Assembly: GCF_019802255.1 (NCBI RefSeq)
Contig: NZ_JAHYSS010000006.1
Coordinates: 602,604-666,603 of the forward strand
From: Pedobacter polysacchareus
GTDB lineage: Bacteria; Bacteroidota; Bacteroidia; Sphingobacteriales; Sphingobacteriaceae
DNA length: 64,000 nt
Direction of reading: 5' to 3'
The position numbers and the translations under genes were made by a program. Under the pieces are notes generated by a model that worked only from the letters and a program-made list of their open reading frames with translations, ran no database searches and was not told where the DNA came from. This document shows positions 26,790 through 35,232 of the stretch, piece by piece (within the stretch, counting starts at the first letter, position 1; each line of letters starts with the position of its first letter).

Positions 26790-26955
26790 TGGTTGATTTA
26801 TTTATGATTTTATAACCTGTTTCTTTCTCTACTGCCTCTTCCAATTGTGCTAAAGAAATCTGCGTAGAATCAAATTTTACAACAGCTTGTCCTTCCCCAT
26901 AAGCAATGCTTTTGGAGTTCCTAGCAAATAATATCCGGATCTCTTCAATACGTCT
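26779..26955 (-). pseudogene. 3' remnant of an HMA (MerTP/MerP-like) gene
   Basis: A minus-strand frame encodes an HMA C-terminal half: KSIAYGEGQAVVKFD, QISLAQLEEAVEKETGYKII, ending KSTNDN. This resembles the end of the MerTP protein at 2258-2863 (VSLAQIEEAINGTGYKVV). Upstream the frame meets a TGA (26956-26958) and the metal-binding GMTCxxC half is missing. Its stop (TAA, 26779-26781) overlaps the start of the GDCCVxC gene, the coupling expected of a former merTP-GDCCVxC operon. Confidence 0.65.
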
Positions 26956-27012
26956 TCAAATTACACGATTTATCCTACCTTCAACAATAGATGCAAAAAT
27001 TTTATTTTTCTC

Positions 27013-27044
27013 TTGTAATACTGAATTATATTTTTATACATTTG
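27013..27044 (+). promoter_or_regulatory. Promoter of the second RND module
   Basis: TTG at 27013-27015 and TACATTTG at 27037-27044 (21-base spacing) fit the Bacteroidetes promoter form. The expected transcription start lies about ten bases before the GTG at 27061, leaving a very short leader. Confidence 0.45.
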
Positions 27045-27060
27045 GAAAAAATATTTTTTT

Positions 27061-27378
27061 GTGAAAATAGTTAACTGGCTTATTGTTATTATCATCCTTG
27101 TCATGAATTTCGTGCCTTGTAAGGATATGAACAATTCCAGAGCTACTGTAACAAATAGAATTTCTAAAACTATAGCAGACGACGGCCATTCAAAATCTGA
27201 TCTTGATTCCTGTTCTCCATTTTGTTCTTGCTCCTGCTGCAATACACCTATACCAATCAATCAAGTTGTGCATATAAAAACCATATCCTTAATATTGAAA
27301 AAGGAATATGTTGATTTATATTCGGCCAATGCAGCTTCCGTTTCTCTTTCCATTTGGCAACCGCCTCAATTAAGTTAG
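27061..27378 (+). CDS. DUF6660-like small Cys-rich exported protein
   Basis: A 105-residue protein starting at GTG 27061: hydrophobic leader (about 3-19, ending FVPC), a polar linker, the Cys cluster DSCSPFCSCSCC (about 49-60) and a beta-like C-terminus ending QPPQLS. The form fits DUF6660 proteins, which sit immediately before RND metal pumps in Bacteroidetes. The Cys cluster suggests metal binding at the periplasmic face. The GTG start is preferred because it keeps the whole leader; the next in-frame ATG (codon 15) lies inside it. The interrupted homologue at 22371-22613 has the same position before the other RND operon. Confidence 0.65.
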   Translation: MKIVNWLIVIIILVMNFVPCKDMNNSRATVTNRISKTIADDGHSKSDLDSCSPFCSCSCCNTPIPINQVVHIKTISLILKKEYVDLYSANAASVSLSIWQPPQLS

Positions 27379-27471
27379 TTAAATCATCATGTTATTGCTT
27401 GCGGTTCATTTCTCATGAAGTGTTGTCGACTATGCATTAATTAGTTTTTTATCTAACATAATTTTAATTCG

Positions 27472-30400
27472 ATGCTGAAAAAAATCATTCAGTTTTCTAT
27501 ACAGAACAAGCTTGTTATTGGACTGTTTACCCTTGCATTAATTGCCTGGGGTATTTATTCCCTTAAACAGCTTCCTATAGATGCAGTACCTGATATTACA
27601 AACAATCAGGTGCAAGTTATTACTTTAAGCCCTTCACTGGCCAGCCAGGAAATAGAACGCTTAATATCCTATCCGGTAGAACAGTCCATGTCTACTATTC
27701 CTGAAATACAGCAGGTTCGTTCCATATCAAGGTTCGGATTATCCGTAGTGACCATTGTGTTCCACGATGACGTAGATATTTACTGGGCACGTCAACAGGT
27801 TAATGAAAAGTTAGCTGAGGCTAAAAATAATATTCCCGGCGGTTTGGGAAACCCTGAGATCTCACCTATATCGACTGGTCTTGGTGAGATATATCAATAC
27901 GTGATCCATGCCAAGCCGGGATTTGAGAAAAAATATACTGCACTTGAACTTAGAAGCATTCAGGACTGGATTGTAAGAAAGCAACTTTTAGGCACACCCG
28001 GCATTGCAGAGGTGAACAGCTTCGGCGGCTTATTAAAACAATATGAAATTGCGCTGGATCCTGATAAGTTAAGAAGCTTTAACTTAAGTATTAATGACGT
28101 CTTCACTTCATTAGAACAGAATAATCAAAACACGGGTGGCGCTTATATTGATAAAAAACCTAATGCATACTTCATCCGAAGTGAAGGATTCGTAGGCAGT
28201 ATCTCTGATATTAACAAGATCGTAGTTAAAAATAGTCCAAGTGGTATACCAGTACTAATCAGGGATATTGCAAACGTCCAGATTGGCAATTCTATTCGTT
28301 ATGGGGCACTTACCCGTGCTACACCTGAGGCACAAGGAGAAGCGGTTGGTGGTATCGTAATGATGCTTAAAGGCGCCAATGCAAATAACGTAGTAAAACA
28401 AGTTAAGCTCAAAATAGAGAGGATCAGCAAAACACTTCCTGAAGGGGTGGTCGTAGAACCATTCCTTGACCGGAGCGCTTTGGTAGATAGAGCAATGGGC
28501 ACAGTCGCTAAGAACCTGATTGAAGGTGCGTTAATTGTAATCTTTGTATTGGTACTGTTCCTTGGAAACTTCCGGGCCGGACTGGTCGTTGCCTCAGTGA
28601 TTCCGCTGGCGATGCTGTTTGCCATTTCCATGATGAACCTGTTCGGGGTATCAGGAAACCTAATGAGCCTGGGTGCAATTGACTTTGGTCTGATCGTTGA
28701 TGGAGCCGTAATTATTGTAGAGGCCACGATGCACCACCTAGGCATGCGTAAAGCAGGCAGAATGACTCAGGAGGAAATGGACAAAGAAGTATATGAATCT
28801 GCTGTAAAAATCAGGTCTGCTGCTGCTTTTGGGGAGATCATCATTTTGATCGTTTACCTCCCTATCCTTGCATTGGTAGGTATTGAAGGTAAAATGTTTG
28901 GCCCGATGGCCCAAACGGTTTCCTTTGCAATCCTGGGTGCATTTTTACTCTCTATGACGTATGTCCCTATGGTATCTGCATTATTTTTGAGCAAAAACCC
29001 AACCCACAAAAGAAACTTTTCTGATCGTATGATGGATTTCTTCCACAAATACTATCACCCAATGATCAAAGGTGCATTAAAACGCAGAATGGCTGTGACG
29101 ATTACCTCTATCGCATTATTGGTTGTCAGTCTATTCGTCTTTAGCCGAATGGGTGGAGAATTTATCCCAAATCTGGAGGAAGGTGATTTTGCAGTTGAGA
29201 CCAGATTACTAACAGGAAGTTCCCTATCCCAGACGATTGATAAAGTGAACCAGGCATCAGCCATTCTAGTGAAAAAGTTTCCGGAAGTAAAAGAAGTGGT
29301 TGGCAAGATTGGCGCTGCTGAGATTCCTACGGATCCGATGCCGATGGAGGCTTGTGACTTGACCATCATCCTAAAAGACAAAAAGGAATGGACAAGTGCT
29401 AAGACCCGCGAAGAACTAACTGAAATGATGAGTGACGCCCTCAAAGAGGTGGCGGGTGTGAGTTTTGGCTTCTCCCAGCCCATTCAGTTACGCTCCAATG
29501 AACTTATATCTGGTGTCAGACAGGACATTGGTATTAAAATATTTGGTGATGACTTGACTGCATTAACGGATTTTTCTAAAAAAATCGGGAGCATTGTTTC
29601 TTCGGTCGAAGGTGCCAAAGACTTATACCTGGAGCAAGCCGAAGGTCTTCCCCAGATAGTAGTTAAAATAAACAGAGATCGAATTGCACAATACGGATTA
29701 AGTGTAGAGACTGTGAACCAGGCTTTAAATGCAGCATTTGCCGGACAATCAGCGGGGCTGGTTTACGAGGGAGAACAGCGTTACGACATGGTAGTTCGCC
29801 TGTCTCAGGAAAACCGTCAGGGTATTGATGACGTTAAGAATGTATTTGTTACTGCACCAAATGGCAATCAGGTACCATTGGAGCAACTTGCTGATGTAGA
29901 GTTTAAAATTGGCCCGAACCAGATCCAGCGTGAGGACACCAAGCGACGTATTATTGTCGGTTTAAATGTACGCGGTCGCGATATTGCCAGTGTGGTTGAG
30001 GAAATACAGACTAAAATAGAGCAGCAGGTTAAGTTGCCGGCCGGTTATTATATTACCTATGGCGGTCAGTTTGAAAATCTTAGAGAAGCAACCAAAAGAT
30101 TATCAGTAGCAGTACCCGTAGCTTTGTTACTCATCCTGTTGTTATTGTATTTTTCTTTTGGTTCTATTAAACAGTCCTTGCTGATCTTTTCTGCCATCCC
30201 AATGGCCGCTATCGGTGGCATCTTCGCTCTACTGCTAAGAGGCATGCCGTTCAGTATTTCGGCGGGTGTTGGTTTTATTGCACTTTTTGGGGTTGCTGTA
30301 CTTAACGGGATCGTGCTGATCACTGAATTTAACAGGCTCAAAAAAATAGGAAAATATACCTTGAACGAAATTGTACTGAAAGGAACAGAGCTGAGGTTAA

Positions 30401-31845
30401 GGCCAGTACTAATGACTGCCACTGTGGCTTCCCTTGGATTCCTGCCAATGGCCATTTCAACAGCCGCAGGTGCGGAAGTACAAAAGCCTCTTGCCACAGT
30501 TGTGATTGGCGGTCTGCTTACCTCAACAATTTTAACCCTTATTGTATTACCCGTGTTATATACTTATTTTGAAAGCTGGAAGGGCAAAACAAAGTCTATT
30601 CCTGCGACTGCAATTGCAATCATCATCAGTTGCCTGTTGTTCTTTAGCCCAACTGCAAAAGCGCAGATACCTGGACAAACTTTAACCATGACCCAGGCGA
30701 TTGAAACGGCCATTAAAAACAACCAGGCAGTAAAATCTTCAGGATTGCAGATTAACCAGCAACAGGCCTTAAGAGGAAGTTCAACTGACCTGGGCAAAAC
30801 AAGTTTCGATATCCAATATGGCCAGTTTAACAGCATACGAAAAGACAATAATTTCAGTGTATCCCAAAGTATCCCAAACCCTGGGGTATTCAAAAACCAG
30901 AGAGGTCTATACGATGCCCGAATCAAAAGTGCCGAAATTAATCTGGCTGTTACCCAAAAAGAACTGAGTTATCAAGTGAAAAGTGCATATACGCAACTGG
31001 CATACTTTGTTGCATTACAGGACTTATATAAAAGCCAGGATTCTGTATACAGTAATTTTGCAAAGGCAGCATCATTGCGCTACAAAGCAGGTGAAACCAA
31101 TTTATTGGAAAGTACCACTGCCGAAACCCAATATAATGAAGTGTTAAACCAGATGAGTAAGAACCGATCTGATATTCTCGCCTACACAGCTGAGCTGCAA
31201 AGACTGCTCAATTCACAGGATATTATTGAAATTGCGAAAGACCAGTTTAAGCAAGACGAATACAATAACTTGGCATTAGACAGTGCAATTTCAGCTAATC
31301 CTCTGCTTGCGTTGCAAAAACAGCAGATTGTTGTCGCAGATAAGGCTCTTGCATTAGAAAAAGCACGTTCAGGCCCTGATTTTACCGTCGGTTATTTTAA
31401 CCAGTCAATTATCGGAACGCAGAATGTCAACGGAAATGACCAGTATTTTAGTGGCAGTAAAAGGTTTCAAGGCGTTCAGGCCGGCATTTCCCTTCCAATT
31501 TTCTTTAAACCTTTTTCATCACGTATCAAAGCAGCAAGAATAGAAAAGCAAGTTGCGGAAAGCCAATTTAACTTATTTGAAACTAATCTTCAAGGGCAGT
31601 ATAAACAGGCATATCAGGATTTACAGAAAAACGCAAGAAGTATTGACTATTACAAAAAGAGTGCTTTACCCAATGTGAATCTAATTCTAAAGCAATCACA
31701 AATCGCTTTTCAAAATGGTGAAATTGGTTATGTAGAATACTTGCAGGCCTTACGTACTTATTCAGAGATCCGGTTTAATTACCTGCAGGCCATCAATCAA
31801 TACAATCAATCAGTTTACACACTTCAATACCTTATGGGTATATAA
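27472..31845 (+). CDS. czcA: Second heavy-metal RND pump (CzcA type) fused to a TolC-type protein
   Basis: A 1457-residue fusion with the same architecture as the protein at 17453-21838: a full RND pump (about 1-1040) with divalent-cation motif DFGLIVDGAVIIVEA in helix 4, then a TolC/CzcC-like channel from about 1065 (TLTMTQAIETAIKNN). The joint (about 1038-1062) again has a hydrophobic run ending TAKAQ, like a signal peptide. The pump halves are close relatives of the first copy, whereas the channel halves have diverged more by eye. Adaptor gene follows after 10 bases. Should export a divalent metal from periplasm or cytoplasm to the outside. Confidence 0.92.
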   Translation: MLKKIIQFSIQNKLVIGLFTLALIAWGIYSLKQLPIDAVPDITNNQVQVITLSPSLASQEIERLISYPVEQSMSTIPEIQQVRSISRFGLSVVTIVFHDDVDIYWARQQVNEKLAEAKNNIPGGLGNPEISPISTGLGEIYQYVIHAKPGFEKKYTALELRSIQDWIVRKQLLGTPGIAEVNSFGGLLKQYEIALDPDKLRSFNLSINDVFTSLEQNNQNTGGAYIDKKPNAYFIRSEGFVGSISDINKIVVKNSPSGIPVLIRDIANVQIGNSIRYGALTRATPEAQGEAVGGIVMMLKGANANNVVKQVKLKIERISKTLPEGVVVEPFLDRSALVDRAMGTVAKNLIEGALIVIFVLVLFLGNFRAGLVVASVIPLAMLFAISMMNLFGVSGNLMSLGAIDFGLIVDGAVIIVEATMHHLGMRKAGRMTQEEMDKEVYESAVKIRSAAAFGEIIILIVYLPILALVGIEGKMFGPMAQTVSFAILGAFLLSMTYVPMVSALFLSKNPTHKRNFSDRMMDFFHKYYHPMIKGALKRRMAVTITSIALLVVSLFVFSRMGGEFIPNLEEGDFAVETRLLTGSSLSQTIDKVNQASAILVKKFPEVKEVVGKIGAAEIPTDPMPMEACDLTIILKDKKEWTSAKTREELTEMMSDALKEVAGVSFGFSQPIQLRSNELISGVRQDIGIKIFGDDLTALTDFSKKIGSIVSSVEGAKDLYLEQAEGLPQIVVKINRDRIAQYGLSVETVNQALNAAFAGQSAGLVYEGEQRYDMVVRLSQENRQGIDDVKNVFVTAPNGNQVPLEQLADVEFKIGPNQIQREDTKRRIIVGLNVRGRDIASVVEEIQTKIEQQVKLPAGYYITYGGQFENLREATKRLSVAVPVALLLILLLLYFSFGSIKQSLLIFSAIPMAAIGGIFALLLRGMPFSISAGVGFIALFGVAVLNGIVLITEFNRLKKIGKYTLNEIVLKGTELRLRPVLMTATVASLGFLPMAISTAAGAEVQKPLATVVIGGLLTSTILTLIVLPVLYTYFESWKGKTKSIPATAIAIIISCLLFFSPTAKAQIPGQTLTMTQAIETAIKNNQAVKSSGLQINQQQALRGSSTDLGKTSFDIQYGQFNSIRKDNNFSVSQSIPNPGVFKNQRGLYDARIKSAEINLAVTQKELSYQVKSAYTQLAYFVALQDLYKSQDSVYSNFAKAASLRYKAGETNLLESTTAETQYNEVLNQMSKNRSDILAYTAELQRLLNSQDIIEIAKDQFKQDEYNNLALDSAISANPLLALQKQQIVVADKALALEKARSGPDFTVGYFNQSIIGTQNVNGNDQYFSGSKRFQGVQAGISLPIFFKPFSSRIKAARIEKQVAESQFNLFETNLQGQYKQAYQDLQKNARSIDYYKKSALPNVNLILKQSQIAFQNGEIGYVEYLQALRTYSEIRFNYLQAINQYNQSVYTLQYLMGI

Positions 31846-31855
31846 TCAATAAGAA

Positions 31856-33133
31856 ATGAAAAAGACAATTCATAATATCACACGTATCACTTCAGTACTG
31901 CTCTTGGCTATTTTAATCGCCTCTTGTGGTGGAAATAAGAAGGAAACTGAGGCAACAGCAGCCCCGGCAGAAGAAGCCCATGAGGAAAATGAGAATTCAG
32001 TGGAGATTACCCAATCACAATATAAAGCAATTGGTGTGACCTTAGGCTCACCTGAATTGAAGTCATTAAGCGGACTTTTAAAAGTTAATGGTTACATCGA
32101 TGTTCCACCGCAGAATTTAGTAAGTATCACCACCCAAATGGGCGGCATAGTAAGGTCAACACCACTTTTGCAAGGCAGTAGCGTTAGCAAAGGACAAGTG
32201 ATAGCTGTGCTTCAAAACCAGGAATATGTACAGCTTCAGCAAGATTATCTGGAAAGCAAAAGCCAGCTGGAATTAGCCGATTCGGAGTACAAACGTCAGC
32301 AGACGCTTGCAAGTCAGAATGTAAATTCACAAAAAACCCTGCAACAGGCAAAATCCCAGTATCAGATCATCCAGGCCAGAGAAAATGCATTAAAGCAACG
32401 CCTACGCCTGATCAACATCAATCCCGGCAGCTTGTCTCCTACGAATATCAGAAGTGAGATAAATATCTACGCACCAATCAGCGGTTATGTGACCAAGGTA
32501 AATGTGAATAGCGGGAAATTCATAAACCCTAATGATGTCATGTTTGAAATTGTAGACAATTCAAACCTGCACGTTGAGTTAAAGGTCTTTGAAAAAGATG
32601 TGGACAAAGTGAAACCGGGACAAGGCGTAAGATTTATCTTAGCGAATGATCCCGATACCATTCAACAGCGGGCCGTAGTTCAGCTGGTAGGAAAGGAAAT
32701 TGCAACAGACAAAACCGTTACTGTACACGCAATTGCCAAAGGAAGCAAAAATTTTATTCCGGGTACTTATTTAAAAGCTTATATCGAGGCCGGTACCACC
32801 CAAGCTATGGCCTTACCACTCAGTGCTGTAGTTGATTTCCAGAATAAAAAATACATTTTCATTGCAAAAGCGGCAGGAAAAGAGGCCGGCCATGCAAAAG
32901 AAAAAAATGAAACGGGACATAAGCATGATCCAAAGGAATCAGAGCATGAAAAAGAAGCTGAAGGAGAATCCTTTCACTTTGAGATTCTGGAAGTTACTAC
33001 TGGAACCAGTGATGGCGGATATATACAGTTGGAATTGCCAAAAGGTATGGATCTTAAAGGAAAGGTTGTTTTAACGGGAGCTTACGATCTGCTATCGAAA
33101 TTGAAAAATAGCGAAGAACATGAGGGGCATTAG
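31856..33133 (+). CDS. czcB: RND periplasmic adaptor with His-rich insertion
   Basis: A 425-residue lipoprotein adaptor: lipobox LIASCG near residues 20-25, lipoyl halves with GGIVRSTPLLQGSSVSKGQ and YAPISGYVTKVN around a helical hairpin (about 125-185), and a beta-barrel. Unlike the other adaptor (16272-17435) it has a His/Lys/Glu-rich insertion (about residues 340-370, including GHKH and SEHEKE) and a C-terminal HEGH, features seen in CzcB-type adaptors that bind divalent metal. It is the last gene before a terminator-like hairpin. Confidence 0.88.
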   Translation: MKKTIHNITRITSVLLLAILIASCGGNKKETEATAAPAEEAHEENENSVEITQSQYKAIGVTLGSPELKSLSGLLKVNGYIDVPPQNLVSITTQMGGIVRSTPLLQGSSVSKGQVIAVLQNQEYVQLQQDYLESKSQLELADSEYKRQQTLASQNVNSQKTLQQAKSQYQIIQARENALKQRLRLININPGSLSPTNIRSEINIYAPISGYVTKVNVNSGKFINPNDVMFEIVDNSNLHVELKVFEKDVDKVKPGQGVRFILANDPDTIQQRAVVQLVGKEIATDKTVTVHAIAKGSKNFIPGTYLKAYIEAGTTQAMALPLSAVVDFQNKKYIFIAKAAGKEAGHAKEKNETGHKHDPKESEHEKEAEGESFHFEILEVTTGTSDGGYIQLELPKGMDLKGKVVLTGAYDLLSKLKNSEEHEGH

Positions 33134-33165
33134 AAAATACTCAAAAAGAACTAAGTAAATAGAAT

Positions 33166-33200
33166 GAAATTATGTGCAGCAAATCTGCGCACATAATTTC
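33166..33200 (+). terminator. Hairpin after the second RND operon
   Basis: A perfect 12-base inverted repeat (GAAATTATGTGC and GCACATAATTTC, 11-base loop) lies between the adaptor stop (33133) and the next gene (33228). No long T-run follows, so termination may be partial. Confidence 0.5.
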
Positions 33201-33227
33201 TATGTACCCTAATTTAAAAAATGGCTT

Positions 33228-35186
33228 ATGACTTTTAACCCGTTGAAAAGCCGGTATGCGGTACTTTATGCGTTTGCGGTGTTTTTCATAACCGCATCGA
33301 TATCGCTACGTATTGCTTTTATTTATGTCTCGCTTAAAGATACCGAATTGACTTTAAAAAGCGCCTTAAGTATATTTACGAAAGGTTTGATTTTTGACTT
33401 TGGAGTAGTTTTATATTTTGGCCTCTTGTATGCAATTTATCTATTATTACTGCCTCAGAAGTTAAACCGCTCATCTTTTAATAAGGTTGTCAGTTATATA
33501 ATTGTCTTTTTAATGATCTTAATCTCTGTGTTCTCCTTTTTTGCGGAGTTCACCTTTTGGGGAGAGTTTGAAAGTAGGTTTAATTTTATTGCTGTTGACT
33601 ATCTGATCTATACGCATGAGGTTGTTAATAATATCAATGAATCTTACCCTTTGCCCTACCTAATTTCTGGTGTAGTTGCCATTACTATTGCAGTTATGGT
33701 TCTACTGATCAGGACCAACAATTTTAGTGACAGTTTCAAATCCAACACAAGGTTCAAATGGCGACTTATCCATTCGCTGATCATGGGTTTATTGATTGCT
33801 GTTTACGCATTGTACATAAACAATAGCTGGGCGGAAAAAAGTGAAAACCGATATCAGAATGAACTATCTAAGGCGGGAATTTATTCCTTCTTTTCGGCTT
33901 TCAAAAACAATGAACTCAATTATGAACAGTTTTATTCACTATTGAGTAATGAGCAGGCTTTTGCCATTACCCGGAGTTTACTTAAGGAGTCAGGCTCCAG
34001 ATATACAGGTAACTTACAGTCGATTAGAAAAAACATCAAACCGTTAGGCGGTGAACAACAATTACCTAATGTAATCATGGTTGTACTGGAAAGCTTTAGC
34101 GCAGATTTTATGGGGAAATTTGGGAATGAACGGAAAATTACCCCAGTATTGGATTCTCTGGCAGATCATAGCTTATTCTTTACGAATATGTATGCCACCG
34201 GCACAAGGACAGTACGGGGAATGGAGGCATTAACACTGGCTGTACCCCCAACCCCCGGAAACAGTATAGTCCGGAGGGAAAAGAATAAACAATTGAGCAC
34301 TATTGGCAGCATTTTCAGAACCAAAGGCTATCAAACAACGTTCTTTTATGGAGGCGACGGTTATTTCGATAACATGAACCAATATTTTGGCAGTAATGGG
34401 TTTGACATTGTGGACAGGGGCAGGAAACTCGCCATTGGTGATGATTACAAAACAAGAAGAACGATGATACCCGACAACGAGGTCAATTTTGAAAATGCCT
34501 GGGGAATCTGCGATCAAGATTTATTTGGTGCAGTACTTAAGGATGCCGATGCAAAATTTACGGCTAAGCAGTCATTTTACAATTTTGTAATGACCACCTC
34601 CAACCATAGGCCGTTCACTTATCCTGAAAGAAAAATTGACATTCCCTCTGGTTCTGGCAGAGACGGCGCGGTAAAATACACTGATTTTGCAATTGGTCAA
34701 TTTCTAAAACAGGCCAAATCAAAGCCATGGTTCTCCAATACCATATTTATTTTTATAGCGGACCATTGTGCAAGTAGTGCCGGTAAGAACGAGATCGATG
34801 TAGCGAAATATCATATCCCCGCATTAGTCTATAATATACCGAATAGTAGGCCAACTCGTATAGATAAGATCTGTTCGCAGATAGACCTTTATCCCACTTT
34901 ATTTTCCTTACTGAACTGGTCATACATCAATAATAATTATGGCAAAAATGTACTGGACAGTACTTATGTTCCCAGGACAATGATTGCCACTTATCAGAAG
35001 TTGGGTTTTATGAAGAATGACAGTTTGGTCATTTTAAGTCCTCGCAGGAAAGTTGAATCCGCTTTTTACAACAGATCAACAAACGAACAAAGGAAGGAAA
35101 AAGTTTCTCAGCAACTGATCAATGAGGCGATTGCCTATTACCAGACAGCCTATTATTTATATAGTAAAGGAGGGCTAAAAGAGTAA
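33228..35186 (+). CDS. LTA-synthase-like sulfatase-fold phosphoglycerol/phosphoethanolamine transferase
   Basis: A 652-residue inner-membrane enzyme: about five N-terminal membrane helices (to about residue 200), then a periplasmic alkaline-phosphatase/sulfatase domain. Seen motifs: VVLESFSADF (metal-binding Glu), MYATGTRTVRGME with the expected catalytic Thr (about 326-328), YGGDGYFDNM, TSNHRPF, and IADHCASSAGK (Asp-His metal ligands). Family members transfer phosphoglycerol (LtaS, OpgB) or related groups to envelope glycans or lipids. A Gram-negative host has no LTA, so the acceptor is unknown. Placed directly after a metal efflux operon and before a metal ATPase. Confidence 0.85.
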   Translation: MTFNPLKSRYAVLYAFAVFFITASISLRIAFIYVSLKDTELTLKSALSIFTKGLIFDFGVVLYFGLLYAIYLLLLPQKLNRSSFNKVVSYIIVFLMILISVFSFFAEFTFWGEFESRFNFIAVDYLIYTHEVVNNINESYPLPYLISGVVAITIAVMVLLIRTNNFSDSFKSNTRFKWRLIHSLIMGLLIAVYALYINNSWAEKSENRYQNELSKAGIYSFFSAFKNNELNYEQFYSLLSNEQAFAITRSLLKESGSRYTGNLQSIRKNIKPLGGEQQLPNVIMVVLESFSADFMGKFGNERKITPVLDSLADHSLFFTNMYATGTRTVRGMEALTLAVPPTPGNSIVRREKNKQLSTIGSIFRTKGYQTTFFYGGDGYFDNMNQYFGSNGFDIVDRGRKLAIGDDYKTRRTMIPDNEVNFENAWGICDQDLFGAVLKDADAKFTAKQSFYNFVMTTSNHRPFTYPERKIDIPSGSGRDGAVKYTDFAIGQFLKQAKSKPWFSNTIFIFIADHCASSAGKNEIDVAKYHIPALVYNIPNSRPTRIDKICSQIDLYPTLFSLLNWSYINNNYGKNVLDSTYVPRTMIATYQKLGFMKNDSLVILSPRRKVESAFYNRSTNEQRKEKVSQQLINEAIAYYQTAYYLYSKGGLKE

Positions 35187-35232
35187 CCTCTCGGCCGCTC
35201 AAAGTTTCAACACTAACATCAATCCCATAGTT

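Noticed and set aside
28299..30497. Several long minus-strand frames within the second RND fusion gene
   Set aside because: All are antisense shadows of a conserved pump; equivalent shadows occur in the first copy, as expected from shared codons.
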